Below, piece after piece: positions 9,780 through 19,585 of a DNA stretch of 64,000 nt. A program made the translations under genes and the position numbers. Below the pieces are notes generated by a model that saw only the letters and a program-made list of their open reading frames with translations, ran no database searches and had not been told where the DNA came from. Source of the DNA: an uncultured Cyclobacteriaceae bacterium (GTDB taxonomy: Bacteria > Bacteroidota > Bacteroidia > Cytophagales > Cyclobacteriaceae). The stretch covers positions 644,001 to 708,000 of the forward strand of contig CALSPM010000005.1 in assembly GCA_943788235.1 (NCBI GenBank). Reading direction: 5' to 3'. Numbering within the stretch: position 1 is the first letter of the stretch; each line of letters opens with the position of its first letter.

Positions 9780-11600
9780 TCAATTTCTTGTAAAGAAAAT
9801 GTTTTTTAAATAAATAAAGCCACCATCAAATTGATCAGTACCCATGATATAAATAGGGGCCGTTACATTTTCGAGATTTCCTTGTAAGTTGAGGTCTTTG
9901 ATGTTAAAGATCATCTGCTGCCAATCCTCATTGAGTGAATACGGCCTATCAAATCCAAATGAAACATAATTATTGATTAATGTCTCTTCTGTATGATAAC
10001 CCGTTTGAAATCCTAAATTAAAGGAGGATTTAGAAGTTCCTTTGATGTCAAAATGAAGCTTTCCATTTTCGAAAAGTGATAAATTTTCTCCCTGGCCATT
10101 TCCTTGAATTTCAATGCCGGCACCCCACCAAGCGCCTGTGCCTGACTGCAGGATAATGACGCCCTTTTCTGATATTTTTAATTGGCAGGTACCTTCCCAA
10201 ACATTTAATTTTAGAGGGGCGCTGGGATGGCCTGATGGTTGATTAAGAGCATTATGGCTAATAATGTATGCTTGCTCGGTTACCTTTTCGCCTAGCTTTC
10301 GAGTCGGGTTTATTTTTGTAATTTCGTAAATGCCCACGTCTTCTTGGGTCGGGGGTGGAAGTACTCCATGCATCATCGCTTTAACATTACCCTGATGACT
10401 TTTCTTGATTGGGTTTCCATTTCGAGTAAGTCCGGCATAATTACCAGCATCTACTGTCTCCCACAAGACGTACTTAGCGTGACCCTCTAGAGTAAACAAT
10501 CCAAAATGATTTTCTGATCCTGTTGGATTTGCTCGGTCTTTCCACACCTCATCAAAGGCCTCAAAAAAGAAGCAGGTAATGCCCAATTCCTGAGTCCATT
10601 CGTTGATTAACTCAAAATACTTCTTTTGCTTGTATTCATCAGCGGCTTTTGAACCATTTGATCCGTAATTAACAGCAGCAGTAGTAGCCCAACCCGTTTC
10701 TCCTATGTGAATGCTTTTATTGGGATTTAAACGTTCAATATAATTGCTGGTTTGCTCATATTGTGTTTGGGCATAATTTTTAGCGCTCAGCATAGCCGCA
10801 TCTATCTGTTCTTGTGGAGATAATGTTTGTCCATCTTTGGGAGTGATCCAAAAACTAGGATTGTAATGCGTGTCATGAAAGGGATAGGTATGTAAAGAAA
10901 TAAAATCTACCGCCTCAATAAGTTTTTCTAAATCGGGGGTATGATAACTTTCATTACCCCCTCCCCATGATTCAAAATTATCCGAACTTGTAATCCATAA
11001 CTGCTCTGGTAATCTTCCTGTTTCCTTGAGATTTTGTAAATAGTTTACCCATTTTAGTACGATGTTTGGAGTCACATAGTACTGGGATGCCCAATGGACC
11101 ATAGATTCATTGCCCACAGCGATCATTTTGATGATATTAGGGTATTTTTTAGCCCATTCGACGGCCTTTGCGATCTCTTGGGTATTTTGAATGAGATTGC
11201 CCTCACGGTGGTTGATCTCAGTGGTCCAGGCACCTTTACATTCGATCCAAGCACCTAGCATTACGTACATTTCAAAAGTAGGATCTTCTTTTTTCATCAG
11301 ACTGATGGCCTCAAGTAAGCGAGAGGTTTCCTCAAACAATTGGGTATTGTATGTTCTAATCAATTTTATTCCCACTGCTTCAAGAAGCCGCATGTCTTCT
11401 TTTATTTCGTCTATTGTGGGGGCAATGGCTCTTGTGTCATGGCGATAACCACCATAAGAAATCGCAGGATAGGCCTTATTTCCTAAAATTTGGGATGCGG
11501 TTACGAACGAGATTGGAGATTTTTTTTGGCTACAATGTACACCGAGGATAATGATTAATCCTACATAACATAAGATCAAATAAAATTTTGATTGAATCAT
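9780..11600 (-). CDS. GH17-like glycoside hydrolase lipoprotein (beta-1,3-glucan related)
   Basis: A 606-residue surface lipoprotein (signal residues 1-22, lipobox Cys23) with a family 17-like TIM barrel. The catalytic pair is visible as Glu165 in AVGNES (acid/base) and Glu301 in IGETGW (nucleophile). Other barrel marks are YGGYRHDTR near 49-57 and SLHTYPFHDT near 235-244. The region after about residue 440 looks like a beta-sandwich carbohydrate-binding module. GH17 enzymes act on beta-1,3-glucans such as laminarin. No SusC/SusD pair or other laminarin genes are next to it, so it is a lone enzyme rather than part of a polysaccharide locus. Barrel assignment is good, substrate is an inference. 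Confidence 0.85.
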   Translation of the reverse strand: MIQSKFYLILCYVGLIIILGVHCSQKKSPISFVTASQILGNKAYPAISYGGYRHDTRAIAPTIDEIKEDMRLLEAVGIKLIRTYNTQLFEETSRLLEAISLMKKEDPTFEMYVMLGAWIECKGAWTTEINHREGNLIQNTQEIAKAVEWAKKYPNIIKMIAVGNESMVHWASQYYVTPNIVLKWVNYLQNLKETGRLPEQLWITSSDNFESWGGGNESYHTPDLEKLIEAVDFISLHTYPFHDTHYNPSFWITPKDGQTLSPQEQIDAAMLSAKNYAQTQYEQTSNYIERLNPNKSIHIGETGWATTAAVNYGSNGSKAADEYKQKKYFELINEWTQELGITCFFFEAFDEVWKDRANPTGSENHFGLFTLEGHAKYVLWETVDAGNYAGLTRNGNPIKKSHQGNVKAMMHGVLPPPTQEDVGIYEITKINPTRKLGEKVTEQAYIISHNALNQPSGHPSAPLKLNVWEGTCQLKISEKGVIILQSGTGAWWGAGIEIQGNGQGENLSLFENGKLHFDIKGTSKSSFNLGFQTGYHTEETLINNYVSFGFDRPYSLNEDWQQMIFNIKDLNLQGNLENVTAPIYIMGTDQFDGGFIYLKNIFFTRN

Positions 11601-11963
11601 AAGCTACAAAATTGCAGTGTTTTTTGATTTGTTGAATAAAAATTTCCAAAAAAACCGAGTCTTATTTATCGAGCGTCAAGAAGGGTACTCAATCGAAAGA
11701 ATAGATTCATGATTTTTTTGTGAAGTGCTAAAATATTTTGACTAAAAATTTATGAAAAGGATATTTTGTGATATTCAAATTGAAATTATAGGCGTTACCT
11801 TACGTTTTATTCTCAGGGTTTCAGAATAAGGCTAAAAAGTGAAATTTATTCCTAGTGAAATGTATTTAAAAACAGATCTCGGTTAGCCAATTGGTTGCAA
11901 TGGAGCAATGATTTGAGACTTGAAGTATTCTAATTTCCAGATTTTGATCATCCTTGAATAAGG

Positions 11964-11996
11964 CAGGGCTTCATTAAGGAGTTTAATGAAGCCCTG
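11964..11996. terminator. Perfect 14-bp inverted repeat, terminator-like hairpin
   Basis: Stem halves at 11964-11977 and 11983-11996 with a 5-base loop (ggagt). Neither side has a strong T run, so it could be a weak terminator, a leftover of a deleted gene, or a regulatory site. It lies 98 bases upstream of the TetR gene. Confidence 0.45.
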
Positions 11997-12069
11997 ATTG
12001 TATTTGAACATTTTTAATTTTTCTTGGCAAAATTTAATCATTCATTTTCATTTATGATAGTATTACTAT

Positions 12070-12077
12070 TATATTTG
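12070..12077 (+). promoter_or_regulatory. Bacteroidota-type -7 promoter element for the TetR gene
   Basis: TATATTTG matches the Bacteroidota sigma consensus TAnnTTTG. It lies 17 bases before the ATG at 12095, so the leader is very short. No clear TTTG -33 element is visible 17-23 bases upstream. Confidence 0.55.
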
Positions 12078-12094
12078 CTAATTAAAATAACTAA

Positions 12095-12787
12095 ATGCAA
12101 GATTTATTTACTTCTTTCAGTCTCCAAGTCAATAATAGGGTTTACATAAAGAACCCAGAATCCAGTGCTTTGGGGCGTAAGATTGTTGAGTCTAGTATTA
12201 ATTTGATCGATGAAGTAGGATTTGAAGCTTTCACTTTTAGAAAATTAGGATTAGAAATACATTCCAATGAAGCTTCGATTTATCGATATTTTGAAAGCAA
12301 GTATAAGCTATTGCTGTATTTGACTTCATGGTATTGGAGCTGGATGGAATATCGAATAGCCTTCGGTTTGGCCAATATCCCTGCTCCTGAAGAACGCTTA
12401 GAAAAAGCGATCAAATTACTCACTGAAAATATCGAATTGGACGGGAGTTTTGAGCATATTAATGAATATAAACTCAATAAAATAGTCATTGCTGAGTCCT
12501 CGAAATCTTACATGACCAAAGAAGTGGATCAGAATAATAAAGAAGGTTTTTTTGCGGGTTATAAGCAATTGGTAGGAAGGGTGAGCGACATCATCTTAGA
12601 AATTAATCCAACCTATAAATATCCCCACATGCTGATATCTACCCTTATTGAAGGGGCACATCATCAAAGATTTTTTGCACAACATTTGCCACGTCTTACC
12701 GATGCAGTCAATGGAGAAGATGCTATTATCGAATTCAGTAAGGAGGTAACATTTAAAGCCATCGGTGCCAAATGGCCAATCAAATAA
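12095..12787 (+). CDS. TetR/AcrR-family transcriptional regulator
   Basis: A 230-residue repressor with an N-terminal helix-turn-helix at about residues 28-75 (GRKIVESSINLIDEVGFEAF, then SIYRYFESKYKLL, the recognition-helix signature of the family). The C-terminal two thirds would bind a ligand and dimerise. It is followed after 6 bases by a small membrane protein and then by SulP permease and carbonic anhydrase genes on the same strand, so it probably controls this bicarbonate/anion cluster. The ligand is not predictable. ATG start is close to a good promoter element. Confidence 0.88.
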   Translation: MQDLFTSFSLQVNNRVYIKNPESSALGRKIVESSINLIDEVGFEAFTFRKLGLEIHSNEASIYRYFESKYKLLLYLTSWYWSWMEYRIAFGLANIPAPEERLEKAIKLLTENIELDGSFEHINEYKLNKIVIAESSKSYMTKEVDQNNKEGFFAGYKQLVGRVSDIILEINPTYKYPHMLISTLIEGAHHQRFFAQHLPRLTDAVNGEDAIIEFSKEVTFKAIGAKWPIK

Positions 12788-12793
12788 TTAGCT

Positions 12794-13096
12794 ATGATTG
12801 GGTTGATTCAAAATAAATTTTTTTTTATGAGATTGGCTTGTTGCATGTTTGGTCTTTTGATTTTTTTCAAGGCGGTTGATTTGAACAAGGCAAGAAACAT
12901 TCATATAGATCTCTATGAGCAAGGAGAGAAGGATATGGAAGAATCTCAAGAGGAGGGTACTCATAAAATACCCGTTTTGAGTACATTCATTAAAATCAAA
13001 GACTTGACAATACGTTCTTTGAGATACACTACACATATTTTTGAATATCGCTACCAAAATCCTTTGGTTGATATATTGATACCACCACCGAAGTAG
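12794..13096 (+). CDS. Small membrane-anchored protein of unknown function
   Basis: A 100-residue protein not recognised as a named family. Residues about 8-26 are hydrophobic and could be a membrane anchor or signal; the rest is charged with an EKDMEESQEE segment and a proline-rich end PPPK. It starts 6 bases after the TetR gene, implying translational coupling, and ends 118 bases before the SulP gene. An internal ATG at 12827 is an alternative start. The position suggests a role with the regulator or the permease, but that is only context. Confidence 0.55.
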   Translation: MIGLIQNKFFFMRLACCMFGLLIFFKAVDLNKARNIHIDLYEQGEKDMEESQEEGTHKIPVLSTFIKIKDLTIRSLRYTTHIFEYRYQNPLVDILIPPPK

Positions 13097-13214
13097 CTGG
13101 TAGTTTACCTTAAAGCAGACTTTTTTTTGATCTTGGCCAAGCAGTAGAGATTTAAAAAGTGCGCTTTTATCATTTATAACTTTAAATATTAATAATTAAT
13201 ACAAAAATAATCAT

Positions 13215-14836
13215 ATGCAAAAATTGAATAATAAAGGATTTTTCCAAAACCTGAAATATGACTTCCCGGCGGGTATTGTTGTGACTTTAGTGGCCATCCC
13301 TCTTTGCCTAGGTATTTCTTTGGCTTCCGGGGCACCCTTATTCTCCGGACTTGTAGCGGGAATTATTGGAGGTGTGATTGTCGCTCTCATCAGTGGATCT
13401 GCGTTAGGGGTAAGTGGTCCTGCAGCTGGATTAGCAGTTATTGTATTTGCAGCTATTGAAGAGTTAGGATCTTTTGAGTCTTTTTTACTGGCTGTTATTG
13501 TAGCGGGAATCGTTCAGATAATATTAGGCCTATTAAAAGCGGGTATCATTGCTTATTTTTTTCCATCCTCTGTGATCAAGGGAATGCTCTCAGGTATTGG
13601 TATTGTAATTTTTTTAAAGCAAATCCCTCATGCATTTGGCTATGATGCAGATCCGGAAGGAGATTTAGGATTTTTTCAAAAAGATGGTCACAATACGTTG
13701 AGTGAGTTGACCGTAATCTGGGATTTTTTCAGTGCGGGTCCGTCATTATCTCTATTTTATCACTTTTGGTACTGATCACATGGGAACAAGCTTTTGTGAA
13801 AAAATATACTTTCTTCAAACTGATCCAAGGTCCTCTCGTAGTAGTAAGTTTGGGTATTGGGTTGAACTTATTGTTTCGAAATTGGCCCGATTTGAATTTA
13901 CTAGTCACTCAGGTAGTAGATATCCCAGTTGCTAATTCTTTTGGTGAGTTTCTAGGACAATTTGCATCCCCTGATTTCACGCAGTTGGGAAATCCGCGGA
14001 TTTATATTTTGGGAGTAACCATCGCTGTAGTCGCCAGTCTTGAGACCTTATTATGTCTTGAAGCGACTGATAAATTAGACCCTTACAAACGTGTGGCTCC
14101 CCCTAATAAGGAGTTGGTGGCCCAAGGAATCGGTAATGTGGTAGCTGGATTCATTGGGGGGCTTCCTTTGACGCAAGTCATTGTGAGAAGTTCTACCAAT
14201 ATTCAATCGGGAGGTAGAACCAAAGCATCTTCGTTTTTTCATGGAGTTTTGATGTTGATATGTGTGGTATTATTACCGGGGATAATCAATTTGATCCCTT
14301 TAGCGAGCCTTGCAGCCATTCTATTGGTAGTGGGTTATAAGTTGGCCAGTTTCAATGTAATCAAACAAGTATATAACATGGGTCGAGCGGAATTTATCCC
14401 CTTCGTTGTGACCATTTTGGGGATTGTTTTTACCGACTTATTGACAGGCATATCTATTGGACTCGTATTGGCGATATTTCATATTTTATGGAATAATTAC
14501 AAAGCGGCTTACTTTTTCGATGTTGATGCGTATGTGCCCGGTGAGCCCATTAAAATTCAACTGTCTGAATCTGTTACTTTTCTGAATAAAGCAGGGATTT
14601 CAAAGGCCTTAACAGAATTGCCGGACGGTAGCAATGTGATCATTGATGCCAGTAAAACAGTAAGTATTCATCCTGATGTGATAGAGATCATTTCAAATTT
14701 TGAATTAACTGCCGAAAACAGGGATATTACTGTGAATTGGACAGGTTTGGTTCAGGAAAAAAATAAAAATGCACAAAATAATTTATTTGAGACTATAAAA
14801 AAGCAGAACACAATAATTGAAACTAAAGAAATTTAA
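13215..14836 (+). pseudogene. SulP-family anion permease, one frameshift
   Basis: Two overlapping frames together encode one SulP transporter of about 540 residues. The first part (13215 to about 13740) has the family opening [18 protein letters not shown] and [13 protein letters not shown]; the second (from about 13742 to 14836) has QAFVKKYTFFKLIQGPL, SLETLLCLEATDKLDP and a C-terminal STAS-like domain with VIIDASKTVSIHPDVIE. Restoring one base near 13736-13742 gives a continuous reading with no other damage. The next gene is beta-carbonic anhydrase 10 bases on, and this pairing is typical of bicarbonate-type SulP transporters. A single one-base change could be an assembly error; as written the permease is split in its membrane domain and would not work. 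Confidence 0.8.
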
Positions 14837-14846
14837 ATAGAAGATT

Positions 14847-15488
14847 ATGATTAATAATATTGATAATACGGTTGTACAGACGGCAGAAAGTCAGGCCTCC
14901 ATTACTCCAGAAATGGCTATTGAATTATTGAAAAAAGGTAATCAGCGTTTTGTAGCCAATCAGACCATTCAAAGAGATATTTCAACGCAAGTGGCACAAA
15001 CAGGAACTGGTCAATACCCCTTTGCTGCAGTTTTGGGCTGTATTGATTCGAGGGTACCGGCAGAATATGTTTTTGATCAAGGAGTGGGCGACATATTTAA
15101 TGCGCGCGTAGCGGGAAACTTTGTGAATACGGATATACTAGGCAGCTTAGAATTTGCTTGTAAAGCGGCAGGTTCTAAGGCAATTGTAGTTATGGGACAT
15201 AGCAGCTGTGGAGCGGTAAAGGGAGCTTGTGATCATGTAGAACTCGGTAACTTAACCCAAATGCTTTCTAATATTCAGCCGGCTATGGATACGGTCACGG
15301 GACACTATGAAGATAAAAGTTCAAAGAATGCTGCTTATGTACAGGAGGTTGCTGATAGAAATGTAGCCCTTACTGTAGCTAAAATCAAAAGTGACAGTCC
15401 AGTGCTGAATGAACTCTACGAAAATGGAGAAATAGATATTGTGGGAGCTATGTACGATGTGCATACTGGAGTTGTGTCATTTATATAA
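14847..15488 (+). CDS. Beta-class carbonic anhydrase
   Basis: A 213-residue beta-carbonic anhydrase that interconverts CO2 and bicarbonate. The zinc ligands are Cys65 in LGCIDSR, His118 and Cys121 in GHSSCGA, and the Asp67-Arg69 dyad is intact. There is no signal peptide, so it is cytoplasmic. It starts 10 bases after the SulP permease and ends 5 bases before a DUF2490 gene, so all three are likely one transcript. The SulP-carbonic anhydrase pair suggests bicarbonate uptake or pH control. Functional call is firm. Confidence 0.95.
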   Translation: MINNIDNTVVQTAESQASITPEMAIELLKKGNQRFVANQTIQRDISTQVAQTGTGQYPFAAVLGCIDSRVPAEYVFDQGVGDIFNARVAGNFVNTDILGSLEFACKAAGSKAIVVMGHSSCGAVKGACDHVELGNLTQMLSNIQPAMDTVTGHYEDKSSKNAAYVQEVADRNVALTVAKIKSDSPVLNELYENGEIDIVGAMYDVHTGVVSFI

Positions 15489-15493
15489 TTTCT

Positions 15494-16180
15494 ATGCGTA
15501 TTGGTCCAAAGATTAAGCTTCTAATACTGCTTTTTTTTACTATCTCTTCGGCTTTTTCTCAGTCAGATGAAATAGGAAATTGGCTGATGTATTTTGGGCA
15601 AAATAAGATAAAGGAACGTTGGAGTCTTCATACAGAAGTTCAATACCGTAATCATACGCTCGCACCAGTCAATATCGAACAGCTCTTGTTACGGGGAGGG
15701 TTGAATTACCATTTGGCTCCTCATGCTTTAGTGACGGCAGGATACGGTTATGTGACTTCTTACGATGAAGCAGATTCTAGTACGCCTTTGTCCAAAGAAC
15801 ACCGTGTATGGCAGCAGTTTATTTTAACCAATGTAGTAGGCCGTGTTAAGTTTGAACATCGCTACCGCGTGGAGCAGAGGTGGGTTAGTGGTGATTATAA
15901 AAATCGTTTGCGTTATCGATTGATGTTGACGGTGCCACTCAATCGGAAAGTGATGGAGCCAGGGACGGTATTTTTAGGGATCTATGATGAAATTTTTGTT
16001 AATACCGAGCAAACATTTTTTGATAGAAACAGATTATATGGAGCATTGGGATATCAATTTAAACCAGAGTTGGCTGTACAGGTTGGTATGCTCTATCAAA
16101 GAGTCAATGCTTATGGTAAAAAATATTTACAGCTGGCTCTGATATATAATCCAGATTTAAGGAAGAACTCAAAGAATTAA
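15494..16180 (+). CDS. DUF2490-family outer-membrane protein
   Basis: A 228-residue protein with a signal peptide (residues 1-22, ending SAFSQ) and alternating beta-strand pattern typical of a small outer-membrane barrel. The DUF2490 signature is NWLMYFGQNKIKERWSLHTE near residue 29 and RGGLNYHL near 65. Function of the family is unknown. It follows carbonic anhydrase by 5 bases, so it is probably cotranscribed. It is a Bacteroidota-type protein, with its role in the cluster unassigned. Confidence 0.82.
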   Translation: MRIGPKIKLLILLFFTISSAFSQSDEIGNWLMYFGQNKIKERWSLHTEVQYRNHTLAPVNIEQLLLRGGLNYHLAPHALVTAGYGYVTSYDEADSSTPLSKEHRVWQQFILTNVVGRVKFEHRYRVEQRWVSGDYKNRLRYRLMLTVPLNRKVMEPGTVFLGIYDEIFVNTEQTFFDRNRLYGALGYQFKPELAVQVGMLYQRVNAYGKKYLQLALIYNPDLRKNSKN

Positions 16181-16209
16181 AAAAGAACCTTACCTCCGGA
16201 TTTTTATAT

Positions 16210-17673
16210 TTATCGTGTGGCGAGCTTCTTGAGCATCTCATCTAAATCGGAACGACCCATATAATGTCCTTGCTTAATTACAGCATCAATCTTTTGCGTA
16301 TTTTTAATGTTGATTAATGGATTGGCGTCTAAAATCAGAAGGTCCGCCCACATGGTTTCTTTCACTGCACCCAACTCATTTTCAAGATGGAAGTACTTAG
16401 CTGGATTGGTGGTAGCGGTTTGTAGCGCCTCCAATGGAGATAGACCAGCCTTCACCAATACCTCTAATTCTTCATGCAGACTTCTACCTGGAGTGAGGTA
16501 AAAAATAGGGCAGTCTGTTCCAGCCATTATTTCAATACCGTTGCGGTGTACTTGGCCCACCATGTTGGTAAACCATTGGGTGTAGGTTTCATTGAAAGAA
16601 GTAGGTGCAGTAGTCAGCAGCTGATCAATTTCTTTTTTCCAACTGAGTTCAATGGCTTCGGGTAAATATTTAAAAGTTTCTTGCCATTCGGGATGTGCAA
16701 AAGGTCTTTCAGTGAATCCAGTAGCTAAGGCTAAGGTAGGTATTTGCCAGGTATCATTTTTAGCCAAAACATCGAGTACTTCTCGTGCCCTTTGAGGGTC
16801 ATAATTTGCAATGGCTAAGGGTCTTTGTAAGGCATGTATTTTGGAGCGGAGAACGCCGCCAATATCCTTTTTCCCCAGCGCTAGAATCTTTTGACGTTGT
16901 GCTAATAATTCACCTGAGTTAGCGGCACATGAGAGTTCGAGATTTCTCATATGTTCCATACTGTTCAGCCCCGCATTGGAAGCTGAAATAACATCCATAC
17001 TCAACGGTACATGACCGGTTACATTTAATCCTTTTTCTTTCGCTAATCGCATAATCTCCTTAAACTGGTCGGGTGTGAGCATTTCATAGGCCTTGAGTAG
17101 ATCTACACCTATACTATCTAACTCATTTACTTTATTACGGACATCGGAAACCGTAGCTAAACCTACTGATAAAGGTGGGTGTTCGTGATCACTTCCATCG
17201 TATACATTGGGCATACCGTCGAGCAGTGGACCTGCGATCATTACGCGTGGGCTGGAGGTAGGATTTTGAAGTGATTTCCTTTTCCATGCACTTGTAAAAT
17301 TGATTTCACCTCCTGTATCTCTCACACTGGTAATTCCATAAGCCAAAAAAAGATCAAACATATTGGGGGCCATCTCTTCTATATAGGCAAAATGTACATG
17401 AGCATCCCATAAACCAGGCATTAAAAATTTACCTGTACCATCTATGATGGTATTCTTGGATGACAGATTTATTTGATCAGTAGGGAGGATCTGGAGAATT
17501 TTACCTTCTTTGATGATGACGGTTTGCTGTTCTATTAGGCCTAATTTGAGGTCAATTATGGATATATTATCAATGCATAATGCATCTTCAAAATAGGAAT
17601 CGGGCGTATTACAACGGGTTGTTATTAACAAAAAAAAGCAGAGAAAGGAACTTAAATATTTCATATCTATCAT
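16210..17673 (-). CDS. Amidohydrolase-family lipoprotein (imidazolonepropionase-like)
   Basis: A 487-residue exported metal-dependent hydrolase of the amidohydrolase superfamily. The likely start is the second methionine (17664), giving a lipoprotein signal ending at a Cys in TTRC. Metal-binding features are HVHF near residue 92, GHVPLS near 220, SMEHMRNLE near 240 and the Asp in GTDCPIFY near 390, followed by LHEELEVLVKAGLSPLEALQTAT. These fit the imidazolonepropionase-like/prolidase branch found in Bacteroidota. The gene is 64 bases downstream of the DUF885 gene, so one transcript is possible. Substrate unknown. Confidence 0.87.
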   Translation of the reverse strand: MIDMKYLSSFLCFFLLITTRCNTPDSYFEDALCIDNISIIDLKLGLIEQQTVIIKEGKILQILPTDQINLSSKNTIIDGTGKFLMPGLWDAHVHFAYIEEMAPNMFDLFLAYGITSVRDTGGEINFTSAWKRKSLQNPTSSPRVMIAGPLLDGMPNVYDGSDHEHPPLSVGLATVSDVRNKVNELDSIGVDLLKAYEMLTPDQFKEIMRLAKEKGLNVTGHVPLSMDVISASNAGLNSMEHMRNLELSCAANSGELLAQRQKILALGKKDIGGVLRSKIHALQRPLAIANYDPQRAREVLDVLAKNDTWQIPTLALATGFTERPFAHPEWQETFKYLPEAIELSWKKEIDQLLTTAPTSFNETYTQWFTNMVGQVHRNGIEIMAGTDCPIFYLTPGRSLHEELEVLVKAGLSPLEALQTATTNPAKYFHLENELGAVKETMWADLLILDANPLINIKNTQKIDAVIKQGHYMGRSDLDEMLKKLATR

Positions 17674-17737
17674 TATTAATTAGTAAAACATAAGGGAATC
17701 TATTTCATCATCATTTCGAGTAGCACCTAATTTTTTA

Positions 17738-19585
17738 TTATATTTCTTGAGTGTTGATCCAGTTATTGATTTTCTTTTCAAGCACAATCAAAGGAAGACT
17801 CCCGGTATTGAGCACTTGATCATGAAATGCTTTAATATCAAATTTATCGCCTAATTTTCGTGTCGCCCTGGATCTCAATTCTTGAATCTTGAGTTGACCT
17901 ATTTTATAAGAGAGGGCTTGTCCTGGGGTGGCCATATAGCGCTCAATTTCGGAAACGATGGAGGCTTCAGATTCCGCTTCATGATCGAGGGAATACTGAA
18001 TGGCTTGTGCTCGGGTCCATCCTTTTCCATGAATACCGGTATCTACTACCAACCGGATGGCTCGGTGCATTTCCATACTGAGCATCCCAAAATATTGAAT
18101 GGGATCTTGGTAAAGTCCGAGTTCATGGCCCAAGGATTCGGCATAAAGTGCCCAGCCTTCAACGAAAACTCCAAGACTTTCAGGATGAAGAAACGCAGGC
18201 AACTGTTTATTTTCTTGTTGAAGCGAGAGCTGGAAATGGTGACCGGGAATGGCTTCATGTAGAAATAAGGCTTCATCGGCATATTTATTGTAGCGCGAGA
18301 CGTCAGGAATAGGCACATAGAAGATACCGGAGCGCGAAGTATCTTTTGATCCAGGGACGTATTCTGCACTGGCAGAAGCCTCTCTAAAAGCCTCTGTACG
18401 CCGTACCTCAAACGTTGCTTTGGGTTTCAAGTTAAAAAGAGCACTTAAGGAATCTGCTACCCGCCATTTAATCTCATCAAAATGGTCAATCACTTGCTCT
18501 GGTTGGGTGAAGGGCATTTGTTCTGGACTATTTCTGATAGATTCAAAAAAGTCTTTGATGTCTCCATTAAAACCCATACTTTTTTTAGCATACTCCATTT
18601 CGGACAAAATGCGATCAACTTCTGTGAGCCCTATGTTATGAATTTCATCAAAGGTGAGATCGGTTGTCGTATGAAGACGAACCAGATATTGATAGGTCTC
18701 TAACCCACCGGGAAGACCTCCCAGACCCGAGGTCTTTCTAGATTTAGGTAAGTATTCATTTTTTAAGAAAGCTCTAAGTTCTAGGTATTTGGGTTTAAGC
18801 TGTTCATTGATCATGTTACGATATGTCGTGGCCAATCGATCGCTTTCTGCTGAACTGAAATAGGTGGGCATATTTTTAATGGGGGTATAGAACAAATGAC
18901 TTTCAATAGATTCTGTGATGAAAGGATCCAATTGAGGAAGCACTTTTTGAACCAGAGATTTTGGCAAAACGATGCCTTGGCTTATACCCAATTTCATTTT
19001 GATGATACAGGTATCTAAAAAAGTGAGGTAATCCGTCGTACGTTGTATCCATTGATCATAATCTTCAATGGTTTCGAAAGGATGTACACTGTTGCCGGTC
19101 GCTAATTGGGCGACATATAAGTGTAGGGATTGAACTTGTATTAGGGGCATTAACTCGAAGCTAGGCAGGTTGTACATGGGAGAGGCCATGGTGACAAGAG
19201 GTTGCAAAAGGCCGGCTCTTTTGATGGTACAATCCCATTGCATGGTCTGTATGCTGAGCCATTGACTGGAAGTTACGGAGGTAGCGTCAAAAGTACCTAA
19301 AGTATCTAAGTACAGGTCGTATTGTCCTTTTAGATAATCCTGGTAATCAGATGAAATATAATTGGCAATTTTATTATTATAGCTTTTTTCACCTGCCTTA
19401 GTAGCTTCAATGGGATTGATCTGCTGTTTGAAAGTATGGTAAGATTGAAAGACCTCTTCGATAGAACGGGATTTTTTTTTGGGTAGGCTGGTTTGATGGC
19501 ACCCCAAAGTGAATACCAGACTTCCTATAATAAGGGATGAGAAAAGGTTAGACTGAGTCAATAACAAAAACTTTAAAAATTTCAT
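17738..19585 (-). CDS. DUF885-family lipoprotein, putative zinc peptidase
   Basis: A 615-residue lipoprotein (signal residues 1-28, lipobox near Cys29 in FTLGC) of the DUF885 family. It carries the thermolysin-like HEAIPGHHF motif near residue 445, a HExxxH-type site, and the downstream EGWALYAESLGHELGLY segment seen in the family. DUF885 proteins are thought to be metallopeptidases, usually secreted or lipid-anchored, but the substrate is not established. It precedes an amidohydrolase gene on the same strand, consistent with an exported peptide or amide catabolism pair. Family call is firm, peptidase activity is inferred. Confidence 0.87.
   Translation of the reverse strand: MKFLKFLLLTQSNLFSSLIIGSLVFTLGCHQTSLPKKKSRSIEEVFQSYHTFKQQINPIEATKAGEKSYNNKIANYISSDYQDYLKGQYDLYLDTLGTFDATSVTSSQWLSIQTMQWDCTIKRAGLLQPLVTMASPMYNLPSFELMPLIQVQSLHLYVAQLATGNSVHPFETIEDYDQWIQRTTDYLTFLDTCIIKMKLGISQGIVLPKSLVQKVLPQLDPFITESIESHLFYTPIKNMPTYFSSAESDRLATTYRNMINEQLKPKYLELRAFLKNEYLPKSRKTSGLGGLPGGLETYQYLVRLHTTTDLTFDEIHNIGLTEVDRILSEMEYAKKSMGFNGDIKDFFESIRNSPEQMPFTQPEQVIDHFDEIKWRVADSLSALFNLKPKATFEVRRTEAFREASASAEYVPGSKDTSRSGIFYVPIPDVSRYNKYADEALFLHEAIPGHHFQLSLQQENKQLPAFLHPESLGVFVEGWALYAESLGHELGLYQDPIQYFGMLSMEMHRAIRLVVDTGIHGKGWTRAQAIQYSLDHEAESEASIVSEIERYMATPGQALSYKIGQLKIQELRSRATRKLGDKFDIKAFHDQVLNTGSLPLIVLEKKINNWINTQEI

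Larger units (their letters stand above)
11601..12094. other. 494-base intergenic region between divergent genes
   Basis: Contains no supported gene. It holds upstream sequence of the minus-strand GH17 gene, a perfect 14-bp inverted repeat at 11964-11996, and a -7 promoter element at 12070-12077 for the TetR gene. Stops occur in all frames. Confidence 0.6.
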
